Shown one piece after another: positions 36,216-49,771 of a stretch of 64,000 nt of DNA (position 1 is its first letter; the number at the start of each line of letters is the position of its first letter). The notes beneath the pieces are model-generated. The model saw only the letters and a program-made list of their open reading frames with translations. It did no database searches and had not been told where the DNA came from. This DNA is from Dioscorea cayenensis subsp. rotundata (lineage: Eukaryota; Streptophyta; Magnoliopsida; Dioscoreales; Dioscoreaceae), in the NCBI RefSeq assembly GCF_009730915.1, contig NC_052478.1, positions 21,742,387-21,806,386 of the forward strand. Direction: 5' to 3'. A program made the position numbers and the translations under genes.

Positions 36216-39200
36216 TTACTGTCTTAACCAAATCTGATAATCAGAGCCCCTGTCAACAAATTTCTGCCATGTTCCATCCAAATTGTTTTCTTTGGAAGGA
36301 TTCCAATCAAAATGTCCGAGTTTCATCACGAGACTTTCGTCGACTTTAGCAACATAACCTTCATTGTTTGCATGGTATATCTTGACAGCGCTCCGGCAAT
36401 GGATTCCGGCACGCCTTCGCGCTTCGATGAGCTCTGTGATGGTGTCTCGAAGACCAAAGTCGTAGAAATGATCATAAAAGATGACAGGCTACACGAAGAT
36501 CAGCAATGTAATGTGGTTAGATGGAAATCATTTTGCCAAATTTTTTTTAGGACTTCAAAACCAAGAGAGAAAACACTTTCCTTCTAAAATACGGCAAACT
36601 CTTTAATTGTTCGTTATTTAACCTCACTAATATTTGTCATTAAAACAGTAGTCAATGAAGCACAACTATACATTGTAGTTTCTCATATACTCCCTCTGTT
36701 CCTTTTTATCTGTCACAAATCCATGTTTTTTTTTATCTGTCATTTTTTAATATTAAAAAATATTTATTATTTTTTTTAAAACTACCATTAACACTATATT
36801 CAGCTCTCTTGTTGGAATTAAATATAAGAGAGAAATATGAAAATATAATAAATTAAGTACAATTTTGAATAGACAACTAATTTTTTATAAAATCTTCTGA
36901 AATAACTAAATTTTTTGGCACGTGAGATTCGATTAACCTCGACAGATAAAAAAAACGGAGGGAGTATAATCTATGGTATTCGAATTTGCATCGGCAATGT
37001 ACTTGTTTTCTAGATATATTGATAAGTTATAAGCTAGGGCGTGTACCGTGCCGGGGTGTGTCAGAATGTATGCATAGCCTTGTCCAAGCTTCTCCCTTGG
37101 AAATGGCCAATGTCCCTGAAAGACAGAGTAACAAGAGTGGCATATAAGCATGATAAGAGTATTAGAATTTGATAAATATGGAAAGAACCTTGCTCAACAA
37201 ACCTGGGTAGATCCTGTGTCATGGTTCTCTAAAAATGTGACGGCACGGGATGCCCACCAACCCATAACGCCTGTCGGTTTCCCTTGAGGATCGATTAGCC
37301 TCCAATACTGGTTGTGCAATGCTGAGTGGAGAATGCCCTGCAGAAACAAAATTTCGAGGATTGGAAATAAGCATCAGGGAAGGAACATATACAGAACGGT
37401 CGTCACATATCATATTTTGGTAGATGATTCTTGCGGTGAAAAAGTAAATCAAAATTTTATTAGGCGAAGCACTTGAAAAGTTGTTTCTAACTAGCTTCAG
37501 TGATGGGTACCTTATGGTGAAGATTTTTTCTTTCAGCGTTGTCTCTAGTTGCACGTCTTATTCGTCCTTTTAAAAGTATGTACAAAAACCACGTTAGGCG
37601 AAGCTGAAGTTCTACCTAAAACTATGGGACTTTGGAATGATATAGACTTGAAACGTTTTTTGATTTCAGAATGAATGGTCCACCTAAAACTGTCTTAAAT
37701 TAAATCCAGGCTAGTTATATGGTCCACTTTACCAAACAATGTGGCAGAATAACTCACTTCAATGTTATGGACCCTGACGACAATTAAAACAAACTTTCCA
37801 ACGAAAATATTAAGCACATATGTTCTTTTCCCATAAATATTCATAGCAAGATTTGAAAGATTTTCTAAAACCGATCAGGTTACATTTATGAAGCTAATGT
37901 AATTATTTATTCACATAGAATACATCAACTTGAAGTTGAAAACCAAAAAAACATAGGTGCATTTGAAAGTTGAAAAAAATGATAGCCCATGAGGAAAAAT
38001 AAAAATCTGACCTCTGAAATACTCTTCAAAATTATAAAGAAAAAAATACCTCAGAGATGTACAGAGTTAGGTACAAGAAAATTCTACAACAGAATTCATT
38101 TATTCTCCCTTGGGAATGGCCAATGTCCCAACCTCTTTTAATTTTTGGGGCCAAAACAAACAAGCGCCCTTATAGGCGCCATGGTGGCTCTAATTTGAAT
38201 TGCTAACAAGTAACAACATCACAAAGGTACAGCCTCTATATAGGGATGATTAAACCAGTTGATTGCTTGGATTAGTTAAACAAACTAAAATTAAACATAA
38301 TACAATGCTAAGACATTACCTTTGTTGTGACATCAAATGCAGATGAGGTGCCACCGGTAGCATTGATCCAATTCACAATTCTTTGCCGATGAGCATCTGT
38401 TCATATAAATAGAGCTGTCACAGCAGATAGGTCTAAACAAAACAAGTGGAAGATAATGACTAAGTGGTAAAATCGATAAATAAATAAATAAATAACAGCC
38501 TAAAGAAGATTTTAAGATAAAATTTCAACTTCAGTTTTATAATTACAATTGGCGTGAATGTTTGATTAGAGGACTTTTCTTCCCCAAAATATAGAAATGT
38601 TTTTGTTACTCCATACATGACAGAATGCAGTTTCTTCCTTCTAACTAAAAGAAGCAAGTTTGACAGCCAACTCAAGTTTGAGGAACCAGGATCACATTCC
38701 ATGAAAGCAAAGGATCTAATTTGAAAGTCCCATACTCTCAGGTATAGAGTTTACAAACTTCTAATGAAAAATTACTGAAACTTTTTTAAGAGGATACAAG
38801 AATAAAGTGAGACAAAAAAGCACTAAACAATTACGTGAATCAGTGAATACCTTGATTGTAACATAAATTGCCACCTTCATATGCCAAACTATCCCAATAT
38901 TCTCCAATAGCAAATGCAGGATTCGAGGCTTCAATGTATTCCTTCACATATACACCAGCAAAGCCTCTGGCGAAAAATAAAATCACTATCAGAAAAGCAT
39001 AGTTTAACCGGACAATAAATTTCAATTTCATTTGAATATCTGTATCTCATAAATTACACAAGATGCTCCCGACTAGCACCACATATTAGCTCTGATTTTA
39101 CAGTAGTGGTCTATTTTGCTACATAAACTGAGGATCAAAGTGGCCAGAACTCTTGAGTATTCTGGCAATGTCAGGGCCCAAGTAAATATCCACTGAAAAT

Positions 39201-42200
39201 TTTTGAAGGAAAATATTTCAAAAAGCAGATCAAATTGATAGCAATGTTTCTGGCCAAATTGATGGAAATATTGCAGATGAAACCATCAGGCATCAATGAA
39301 GGCATGTATGCCAAAAAATTAGAAGCAAGTTTACAGAATCTGGTGATCATGCTGCTTAAATGGAAAGTTAAACATAAACTAGAGGCTAGTCAAGAAATGT
39401 TTGTGTATCATTCAGTTGACTTGGTGAAGGATTATCTTCAGAATGCAAGAGAGCTGTGATTGTAACATCTGATAGAATATGGAGGGCCTAAAAATGAGAA
39501 AACTAGAATGACTGCAACAACAATGATGCATTCCGAAACTTTGATCATCATAAGGTGATTAATTTTAGAATCTATGTAGTTGTGCTTTTATTTCTATGTT
39601 TGACCAACCAAACTCATGAAGATGGCAAAAATAATAAAAATAACAACAATAATAATAACCGACGAAAATTAACAATTCAGAGTTATTGCTGGAATGAGAA
39701 GAGTGAAATACCACCAAGGAACAAATATGAAACAAGGGAGAGGAATGAACCATTCACCTAACAAAGTCAAGCCGCCACCCATCAAAGCCAATATCATTTC
39801 GAAGCCAGTTCAACCATTCTTTAATATCTCTTCGAACAAAATCTTGGGAATGGTCTATGTTTGGAGCCGCATGGAAGATATCACCTATGGATTAAAGTAA
39901 ACAGCTGTCAGAATAAGTAAATAAACTAATAACAATCAAAATTGTAAGATGACTCATTTCAAAGAATCAATTGTATCAACTTTCCAATAAAAGCAAGATA
40001 CATACCAGTCGATGGATTCCCGCATCCTTGGAAATTTGGGTCATCACAGACAATGGCCTCAGGTCCCCATGCAAGCTTGCCGCCAAAGATATTCCACACC
40101 CCATTTGGACTCTGGAAAAGATCAGACACAAACCAATTGCCGATAAATATATTTAGAAATTAGAATCTTGAGAAAGTTGAAAGTTTCTGCATAATGAGTG
40201 TACATACAAACATGAACAAACTATTCAAGATAACAAACCCTCTAGATAAGGACACACATATTTCAGCATTTCTTTCAAGGCAAAACTATAAGCCAAGTCA
40301 TGCTTCATAGCTCATACGCGGACCTATATGTTTACAATAATCTAGATACCGAAACAATTCTCTAAGACAAGTCCTGCAGTGTTAATGCTCCTAACTGCAA
40401 AATTGCGGTAAAAATATACAGCCTGTAAATTCTTTATAACATGTCTTAGGTGAACTCATCACTGCAAGAACAATTTGACTCATACACAAGTAACACGACC
40501 TGTTATCATAATCCACAACATAAAAAAATAAAAATAAAAAGAGAAAATATATCAGGTATAGCAAGTATTAAAGTGTAAGAGAAAAACAAGATGTACTACA
40601 GGCTTTTGAATATCATGGCATTGGTACCAACAACATTGTTCATTATCATATTCCAAGAGCACCTTAGATTATGGAAGCAGTAGTCAGTTTAAGTGGCAGA
40701 CCTGTTTCTGTGCACATCTATGATTTAGTACAACGTCGCCCAAGGCCTGCTCAATGTCAAAGAAATTCAAAAATCTGGGATGAGTTATATTACTTTGCAT
40801 AATAATATCAAAAAGAATTATACAGATGAAGCAAAGTTGGCTACTTAGGAAAGCAGGATATGATAAGTTGATCACAGCATGCACACCACATGATATGTAC
40901 CACTCTCAGTAGAAATTTCAGTTGATATAAGTATGTATGTATTTGGGATAACATGGTATGAACAAGTTACGAGCTCACCAGAAGATCTTGATTATGCATT
41001 TCCTCAATACAGTGCTTAAGTTCCTCAATGGAACCATAAGACGAGTTCAAGTTGTAAAGATCAGAAGGCATATAACCTGAACCAAAACCAAATCAGCATA
41101 CACAACTAGCTTCCTACTAAAAACAAAATAAATCATTACTTGAACTGAATGATGGAACAGTGACTACCCAGCTCAATACATTAAAAAGCAATTTTGAACA
41201 GATATTTGTACAATTCAGAATATCCAGAAACATGTTAAACTTATAGTGCTACAAGGGGTGTGCATGTACCCATGATAAAGATAGATGTTATACTGCCAAT
41301 TTAACTAGACCTTTGAACAAACAGACATCCACAGGTGTGATATTTCTCACAGGATTTATCAACCATTGTAGCATAAATGAAAATTTTGACTCACGAAATT
41401 TGAAAAAGATGTTATGTCTTCTTTTGACCAAGAAACATTTTACATCACAAACCCGCCTTGGCTCCCCCATTCACCTTTTGAGCCTGTAACGCTAGATTTT
41501 TCATGCCCAAGGATATAAACAAATTTACCATACTATTACTCTCTTAGTGCACATGGTTTCCTTAGTTCTGGCATTTTGATCTCATGTTCATTCCAATAGC
41601 CCCAATATAACAATCAATTTCATCAAATTTTCAAGGATTAGAAAATCTGCCAAAGGATAACCATCATCGTCACAGCTGATTCCAGTAATAGACATTCTCG
41701 TGTTCAATAAAACCTTTGAATAGTAATGCCATTGTTTTCCTTCCTAGAGTGCAGATAACCAAAAAGCAAGTGCTGGAAATATGTCAAACCAACCTTGAGG
41801 TGCTACTGATTCAGTTGGTGGAGGAAACCATACAGCAGTGATCCCAGATTGAGATAAATCCTTTGCTTTAGGTGCTAGCTCCATATACCATCTCCATCTA
41901 CAGCTTTCCCAATTGAAACCTTGAAACTTTAAATATAAAGTATGTGTTACAGCTGCAAGCTATTGAAACTTGAAAGTCAATCAACATAATGCTTTTCCTA
42001 CTTTCTCCTAAGAAAACACATCAAATATGTCACAAATATGAATATGAAAGCTGCCACAATAAAATTGCACAAGAATTTCTTGACAAAGTAGACCACATGC
42101 TACTCTATGCATCATCTACTACCCTCAAGCCCTTGGCAGAAAATATAAATTAATCCTAAAAATCTAAATCATCACCATTTATTTTTAAAATAACACCCCT

Positions 42201-44255
42201 TTGTAACTTAAGCATAAAAACACTTAACAGACAGTGGTATAAAAGATTAACATATCTGAAGATATATACTAACCACAATCTCCCGCCCTGTGCCCGTGCC
42301 AGGCTCTGCACGAAAACCATGTCATAATCTTCTCATTTATTCAATGCAGTTTAAGGTATATCAACACTATATATATATATATAACATAACCATGCAGCTA
42401 AGCATATAGCCAACCTAATTTTATTTCTTCTGGAGTTCTCTGCCATTTAATAGTTTTTCTCTCTAATGCACGCTCCAAAGCTTTGCGCTTCTTCTCAATT
42501 ACTTCTTTCTCAATAAAATGGTCCACAAGCACACCCATATCCCTAGGCTTTTCTTGAGCAATAGACCATACTTCCTCGGGTTTTGGAAGGTTTAAGGACA
42601 AGGAATTTACTGACAGTGCTTCAGCTATATTAGCTTTTCTAGGTGGAAACTTAGGAAAGATTGTTCTGATTCTTCGAGTCAACCACTCTGGTATCTCTCT
42701 TCGAGGACCTTCCGCAAGTAGTTTCCACTTTTGTGAATCATCATCAGTCAGAAGATCTATTCTTCCACCCGTGCTCAGATAAGGCACATTTTCCTCCCCA
42801 GTTGATCTTTCACCATCCAAAATTGATTGAGCTATTTCTGCTTTCTGTCTCCATGCTTCCATAACAGATTCAGATGCCCTTAAGGATCTTTGCAAAGCAG
42901 TAACTCTTCTCTCATAGGCTTGGTCTTTCAAGTGAGCAGTTTCCTTGGCTGCATCCACAGCAGCCATTATGCCTTCTAGTTTAACCTTGAAAGCCTTTGA
43001 AGATGCATTTTCCCTTTCTGCTGCTTCTTCCTTCATTTTGTCCATCAAGAGCTTAACTTCCTCCTCCCTTTTGGAGGAGTGTTTCCTAGTTAGCTCCTCA
43101 AGATCAGCAAATGCTTTTTCAGCCACACTAGCACGACTATCGGAAGCTTTTGCTTGGGCTACAACTTGTTCCAAGTCAACTTTCAATCTCTCAATCCCTC
43201 TTTCTGCAACCAGTAATTTAGATTCCAAGCCACTGATAGCATTCTGCAATCCTAAATTCTGAGAACGAACTGCTGCAATCTCATCCAACAAATTATTGCC
43301 ACCAGAGGAAGTAGAAACGGCCTTTTCTGCATGGTTACTGGCTTGTCCGGCAGCAAATAAAGCTTTACATATGGCCTGTTTTGATTGATCAAGAATTGAG
43401 GATATGGTACCCTCTGTGGCATGTCTTATCTGTTCCTCAATGTGATGAACTGCTTCTGCAGCAGCAGTCTCTGCTGCAGATACCCTCAAATGTGCTTCTT
43501 CTAAAAGATGAGAAGTTGCTTGCTGAAAAGCAAGCTCTGCCAACTTCTCAACTTGCACTGCAAGCTCAACAGCTTCTTGTTTCTCAAGCACCAATTTTGA
43601 TTCCAAACCAAACTTCTCACTGATAGATCCCTGCAATGTTTCTTTGAATAAAGATTTAGCAGCTTCAATTTCAGCAATTGCTAGTTTTTTGTTATGTTCG
43701 ATTATAGAAGCATATTCCCGTTGCTTAACTTCTGACTGAGCCAACTCTTCCACAAGCCGATCTCTGTCTTTTTCAATAGTTTCTTGTATGGATCTAGCTT
43801 CAGATAAAGCAATCTTAGACTGTGAGAGCTCATTATCAGATGACAAGGAATTGCTATCTACAACGACCTCTGGCTCTCCCTGTCATATAAATGAGAATCA
43901 TCCTCAAACCTCACAATTTACTAGTAATCCACTCATTAACATGGAGGTAAGTTCACCTCAGCATTTGATACATACCTGGCTTGCATCTGATTTAAAGACT
44001 GAAGCATGGAAACCATTCCTCATGAATACACTTTTCCTGTCAACAAAAAATTCAGAATTTATAGGCTTACAGCACTATACATAGACCAAACAAATAATAG
44101 ATTAATTGTTAAAAGTTTCCAGCTACCTACCTCTTGCTCACAAAAGTAACCTTGGTGGCTGGAGGCTCCCAACAATTGCCAGCCACCATAATTGGAAGCC
44201 ATCGCTTGCGAGGAGCACACCACAGTGGTGCATGAGCAACAGTGATAATCTCCAT
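36216..44255 (-). CDS. Coiled-coil alpha-amylase fusion (GH13), probably plastidial
   Basis: Fourteen exons close exactly in frame (2862 bases, 953 aa): 44131-44255, 43976-44036, 42415-43879, 42274-42305, 41794-41926, 40979-41076, 40702-40746, 40006-40111, 39758-39884, 38851-38966, 38320-38396, 37203-37337, 37047-37115, 36216-36488. The N-terminus ([19 protein letters not shown]) is basic and hydroxyl/hydrophobic-rich, like a transit peptide. Residues ~75-420 are Ala/Glu/Lys-rich heptads, a long coiled coil. A linker ([16 protein letters not shown]) leads at ~555 into a complete alpha-amylase resembling the C-terminal half of AMY3: [26 protein letters not shown], nucleophile Asp in GWRLDFVR, acid Glu in IGEYWDSL, transition-state Asp in [13 protein letters not shown], and the plant C-terminal beta domain. 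AMY3 has starch-binding CBM45 domains N-terminally; here a coiled coil replaces them. The likely role is starch hydrolysis at a scaffolded site. Confidence 0.93.
36690..36964. mobile_element. Stowaway MITE (copy 3, best preserved) in alpha-amylase intron 13
   Basis: Ends CTCCCTCTGTTCC and, on the right, CGGAGGGAG, which is the Stowaway terminal inverted repeat. TA flanks both ends (36688-36689 and 36965-36966), the expected target duplication. Length 275 bases, no coding capacity. It lies wholly within the intron and leaves the splice sites untouched. Confidence 0.92.
38103..38129 (-). repeat. Stray copy of part of alpha-amylase exon 13 inside intron 11
   Basis: The 27 bases match 37090-37116 (the acceptor side and first codons of exon 13) with a single mismatch. 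The shared core on the + strand is GAATGGCCAATGTCCC versus AAATGGCCAATGTCCC. The flanks do not match. Confidence 0.8.
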
Positions 44256-45290
44256 CTTCTACAACCAACAGATCATGATAATGCTGTTCACCTAGTAGAA
44301 ATCAACAGCATTAGCAACTGCAACACATGAGCACAAAATGAAATTGTGCTTGTCCAGAGGCATATCAAATACTGCAGATAAAGAGAAATCATGACAAATT
44401 CCAAACAAATACAGATATGAGCCATTCTCCCTATTCTTGTTGTCCATCATAAAACACATATGCATACAAGGAAACCATGCTTGTTAAACACTATACACGG
44501 CCAGAAATTATGGATTCCGACTCCAGGGATACAAAAACAAGAAGAATCATAACTGGGATCATGCCAACAGAGACATATTCAGAGCGAATGAAGTCCCAGT
44601 TCAATATATAACCATGCGTGGTTAACATTACATGTGACCATGATTCATTGCTTCTAAGATTATAGATCCAAAAACACACAAACCAAAAAAAAAAAAAAAT
44701 TTTTTATGCAATTGGGTTCCCAACAAAGAACAAATAGATTCAAGAGCGAACTAAGGTTCACTTCAAACATTTTCCCAATAGACTAGTTATCCATAAACAG
44801 TACAAGATCATACAGTGAAACCAAGCTTGTTCTACAGTACAAAATGGCCATGATTCATAGATTCACAGCAAATGAAGTCCAAGTTAAAACATTTGCAGAT
44901 ATAGCATTGCCAAAGCTTACAATATCTCAAAACACATCATCAAACAACGAAACCAAGCTTGTTAAACACTATAAACACCCACAAATCAAAAGTCTCAAGC
45001 ATCAAAAATACAAAAAATAAATAAACAAAGGAAAGAAAACCAGGATTCCAGCACAAGCACATTTAGAGATCAAATCAGCACGAAAACAGACCAGATCGGT
45101 GCAGTGCTGACCTTGGGAAACGGATTGGAAGTGGAAAATGGATGGATTCTAGGGTTCTTTGGCCCCGTGATCATCTGGATCTCTCTCTCGATTGGATATT
45201 GGGCGGCGGGCGGCGAACACCGATCGTTCAGCATGAGAGGTTTTCGAGACTTCGAGATGGACACATAGACGAAGTGGCGGGGAGAAAACG
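44256..45290 (-). other. 5' leader of the coiled-coil alpha-amylase gene
   Basis: A leader exon from about 45270 down to 45112 ends in CAAG|GTCAGC, and the coding exon is entered at 44258 through TTGTAG|AAG just before the ATG. The leader intron is therefore about 850 bases. The GC-rich patch at 45170-45260 fits a 5' UTR/transcription-start region. Confidence 0.5.
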
Positions 45291-46105
45291 AACCTAAAAT
45301 TACTGAACTACCCTTCCATGTTTATTTTTTTTCCCAAATGTTAATGTATATATAACACTAAAATAGTAAAATACTTTAATTTTTTTTAAAAAAAAAATAA
45401 AGATTTTAAAATATATAGTAACTATGGTAACTTTTGTGTCAAAAATGATCAAAATTAATTATATGTTTATCGTCTGGGTTTTTGCAATTACAAGAAATGA
45501 TAAGAATCAATTTATAGAATCCAGTCTCTATTATTAAATTAAATATTGAGTACTTTTTGTCTCATTGTCCCAAGAAAATATGGTTATCAATTACGCAATG
45601 CTGAAGACTCTTCAACATTGATCATCTTTAGAGAACTTTTTTCTACGTGATTTTTTTTTTATGGATTATGCATTTTTATTTTTCTTTTGATAAGCAATTT
45701 TATAGTGAATATTTTTTTTAAAATATATTTTTTTTATAATTCATTTTCTAAACCATGCAATAATATTAATCAATTTACAGATACAGCAGTGACATTTCCC
45801 AGAGAGCATACATATATAATTATTAAAAATATATATATACTCATAAATATATATATACATAATTTTAGTGTAGCGTAACACTACTTCACTCAACTCCAAC
45901 ACACTCTTGTGCATTCTTAAAACATATAAGAGCTAATTAAATTAATTTCACACAACTAATTTGAAACTCAACTAAAGATAATTTTTTTTAAAAAAAAAAG
46001 AAAATAAAGGTATTTTGGTCATTTAAGTTAAACTCATTGCATGGCCAGGGGGGCTTCCCACGGGAAAAGTCCTTTTACAAACTCAGTCACGTGCGTCGCA
46101 TCACG
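45291..46105. other. Bidirectional intergenic region
   Basis: AT-rich sequence between the divergently transcribed alpha-amylase (minus) and Asterix (plus) genes. No gene is seen. Several (AT)n runs lie near 45825-45860. Confidence 0.5.
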
Positions 46106-46500
46106 GGACCTGATTCTTGATTTGATGTACCTCAGACTTCTCTTTATCACAAAAGGCAAACTTTCCGCGCGTGAAACGATGCCGGCCTTCCAACCAATGA
46201 ACGACAACCACGTGATCCCTCTACACTGTTCCGCGGATCATCTAACAAGGATCATATCATCAACCGTTGATCGACAGTTCACGTAATCTCCACCGTACAA
46301 ATAGACAGGTGGATATCCGGTCTGATGTTCCTCAGGAATGATGTCTTTACATTAAAAGGAACAGCTTAACCAGGCGTGACCCGACTGACCTTCGACCAAT
46401 GATGCACCGGCACGAGATCTCGCAACACTGTTTCGCGGGCCATCTATGATGGATAATCCACACCCTTGATCTAACAAAGAACGTATCTTGACCGTCCAAA
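46106..46500 (+). repeat. Diverged tandem duplication in the Asterix promoter
   Basis: Two units of ~195 bases. Matching blocks are GATGTACCTCAG / GATGTTCCTCAG, CGCGTGAAACGATGCCGGCC / GGCGTGACCCGACTGACC, CCAACCAATGA / TCGACCAATGA, CACTGTTCCGCGGATCATCTA / CACTGTTTCGCGGGCCATCT and the final CACCGTACAAAT / GACCGTCCAAAT. Both units carry a CACGTGATC or CACGAGATC motif and a CCAAT box, so regulatory elements have been doubled. Confidence 0.8.
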
Positions 46501-46518
46501 TCGAGACAATATTCCAAG

Positions 46519-46520
46519 GG

Positions 46521-46557
<37 letters not shown>
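46519..46557 (+). repeat. (GA)n tract in the Asterix leader
   Basis: An almost pure GA run that abuts the start codon at 46558. GA/CT tracts in plant leaders are common and can bind GAGA-type (BBR/BPC) factors. Confidence 0.9.
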
Positions 46558-46561
<4 letters not shown>

Positions 46562-49500
46562 AGGAGCCGAGCGCGTCAGCGAGCGATCCCCGGCAGCCGG
46601 CGGCGGCGAAGGTGTACGTGCCGCCGGCGGTGGCCCCTCAGGACATGCCCTTCGACTATTCCGGCTTCTTCGCCGTCATCTTTGGAGTCGCCGGCTTCAT
46701 GCTTCGGGTATGCGTTGGATCTCTCGATCTCCTCTTGGTTTTGGGATTTGAGTGCCCTTGTTGAATTATCCGTTTGATTTTCATGAAATATGGTTGAATT
46801 TGGCGATTGTGGCAAGTGATTTGCTTAGATTGTATGCTTTAATTGGAGTTTCGGTAGTAGATTCGTTCAAATTTCGTTCGTGGATTTTGATTTGCAATCG
46901 AAGATTTAGAATCAAGATTAGTATGATAATTCTATTTTAATTTTGCTTTGAAGAATATTGTATTCGATTACCCTTAAAATTTCCTATTTTGGATGATTTT
47001 GATGTGATATTGCAAGTAATTCGCACGGATCAATTGGTTAAATCTGAGTTTTTTTCACTATATTCACTCCGGTTTGTAATTAGAATCAAGATCAGTATGT
47101 TAATCTTGTTCCTTTTTGTAGTCACCACAACGGCATAATGTATATATTGCTTTACCAATTTGTAAACTACACCATTTTTGTGCTCTACCGGGCCTTGTGA
47201 AGTTGGTTTGGTTTGTGTTTGGTTGGAAAATATTTTTATTTCTTTGACGTGAGGTCCTCATGTACACAGATTAGAAATGATATGATGGAAATTGTCTTCT
47301 TTTTGTTTAGAATTTAAAATGGTACATGCTAGTTGATAATTTGTTTTCTTGAACTTCTTGCCTTCGGCTATAGAGATTTGCTGGAATTTGTAGATTGATG
47401 TGTTGGTGACTGAACTGAAATCATATTTATTTAAAATAGTGTTCTAACAGAATATATTTCTGTCTATGGGAGAACTAGGATTGCACATTGAACACCATTG
47501 TTTGCTGAATTATCACTTAACTTGCTTGAATTGTATCTTCAACATTATTGCTTGTCTAATTAGCTCCTATCTTACTTAAATTACAACCCCTTATCCAAGC
47601 TCAAGTTATGTAGGTTGATTTATTTCTGAAGTCCTAAATTCTAATTGTGGTTGGAGACAGAATGAGAACTAAGAGAAATATTAAGGTTAGTCTCTACGAT
47701 TTGAAGTTAGGTACATACATGAGATGTTAAGTAATGAGTATTATAATAAAGTGATGAAGTTAAGAAATTTTAACCAGGAGTTGTAGAAAAAGCTTGACAT
47801 ATCTAATGCTAACCATAGTTGTCTTCGTAACATGCTTCCGGACATTTCATTTATGACCGTGCTTGATACTGATTGGAATTTCCTTTTTGGGATTGCTGAA
47901 AATGAAAAATAACAATTGATGAGACACCTCTCATCGGATAGCCTGCTTTCAATTGTTACACATGCTATTCATGAAGACAATCATGCTGATGGAGGCATTT
48001 AAGCACAATTAGGATATTTTAATGCTGAAAATAAGGAATACAACATGGATAATAATGGGAAATGGATACTAAGGTTTATACCTGCAAACAGAAAGTTGAA
48101 TCAACTAAATAAGGCAGGCTAATATCAAGGAATCCCAATCAACTAAATTTTTGATGACTTGGAGATAACAAAGTGAACTAGAAGATAGAAGAGCAATCAT
48201 CTCAAACATTACAGGAAATTGTATTCGGCTGTGGTTTTGTCTATAGACTTGTCTCTTGTTAACTTTTGTAATTTTGTTTCTTACAAATATTTTTGTACTG
48301 ATTTTTTTTTTATTTCAATAAAGGATTCAGTTATTCCTCCAACAAAACTGGTCCAACTTGCCGGATAGTGAAATTAATAATCAATACAAGAATAGTGATA
48401 AAAAGCAGAATTACAAAAACAACTACAAACATGTCTCCAGACCTAGCCCCAAAGACAATTTCTTGTTATGTTTGTATCGTTGTTTGAATAAACTTTGAGG
48501 GTGGTTGTGTGATATCTTATGGTTGGGGGCATTTTTTTTTTACATGTCTTGCCATGTTTAAGTATTACTTATTTTTTTCTGGTTGAGTATCTTTTGTCTA
48601 AAACTAAAAATTGTTATTGTCAAAATGTTGTGATATGCGGATTTGCATGTGAAACTGTCAAGTACTGGGATATGTTGGTTGTATGACCTTAGTTTAGTTG
48701 TTTGTAGAACTACAGATAATTATGTATCAAAGCATTTGATGAAGCAATAGCCATTATGAGCATTATTTATTTACTGTGGTGTGACTAACTCCTGGTGTGG
48801 CAATATTCACATATGTTTGTCGTTGGATTATTATTATTATTATTATTATTATTTTTTACCAATGGCCATTTTATTTATAGTATGAAGGCATGCTAATTTT
48901 TTTCTTAATGCTAATATTTTTTGTTTTACCCTGTTTTTTTTGTGCAGTACAAGATTTGCTCATGGCTGGCTATCATATTTTCCGTTCAGGCCATTTCAAA
49001 TATGAAGAATTTTGAAAATGATTTTAAGCAGATATCTATGGCTATGATGTAAGCAAACCTTCAAGTCTATCTTCTGTTTGACAGCAGTAGTATCTCTTGG
49101 ATGTTTTGATTTTGTTTTGATGTCCATGACTAAGTTTGTTATTTCAAGTTTTACAGTTAGTTTTTTATGACTTGATTTGGAAGGAAAGGATGAATACATC
49201 ATTAGAAGCAAGATTTTTTCCAGTAGATATATGCCTGAGATTCTGATTGTTTGAGATAATCTGTTCATACTTGAATACTTTGTTCTAATCTGATGTGTGC
49301 AACGTGAACTTAATTCATATATTTTTGTATGAATGACAATTTGTAAAGCAATATTTGCTAGCATTTAAGTAATGACATACATTACTACAATTGCGAGTCC
49401 TTTGATTTCATGATGACCAAATTAGATATTATTTGTCATTATATAAAAGTATTCAACATGCATGTCAAAATGTTTGATTTCAACATGCATGTCATTACTT

Positions 49501-49771
49501 TTATATAGAGGAACATATTCATTTGGTCACATTGATACACTGCTACATATTACCTTTGTTTAAAATACCTACAATATTAACATGTTTGTGCAAAATCTTA
49601 AACAACTAGATAATAATTATTGAGAAAGAAAGATTAGACACCCTTTTTTTTATATCAATTAATATTAAATTGCGCCGCTGTGCTTATTGGTGAATTTGTA
49701 CCAGGTTTGGGATCATGGGATTGGTGGCAACTTACTTAGGCCCTGCGAGGCCGGCCAAGACCCAGAGCTGA
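46558..49771 (+). CDS. Protein Asterix (PAT complex subunit)
   Basis: Three exons, GT-AG, in frame: 46558-46707, 48948-49048, 49705-49771, giving 105 aa. Motifs are DPRQPAAAKVYVPP, DYSGFFAVIFGVAGFMLRYK, ICSWLAIIFSVQAISNM and KQISMAMMFGIMGLVATYLG, which match Asterix/WDR83OS (UPF0139) end to end. Three short hydrophobic segments are visible. In animals Asterix binds CCDC47 in the ER PAT complex, an intramembrane chaperone for multipass proteins; plant orthologues are conserved in sequence. The usual length is 105-110 aa. The first intron is 2.2 kb and contains diffuse repeat-like sequence near 47900-48330 that I could not assign. Confidence 0.95.

Noticed and set aside
42945-43623. Plus-strand frames of 80-105 codons
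   Set aside because: Antisense shadows of the coiled-coil exon; Ser/Leu-rich as expected from reading Ala/Glu/Lys codons backwards.
47900-48330. Possible LINE-like tail in Asterix intron 1 (AATAAAGG after T-rich sequence)
   Set aside because: No reverse-transcriptase motif or target duplication; too weak to call.
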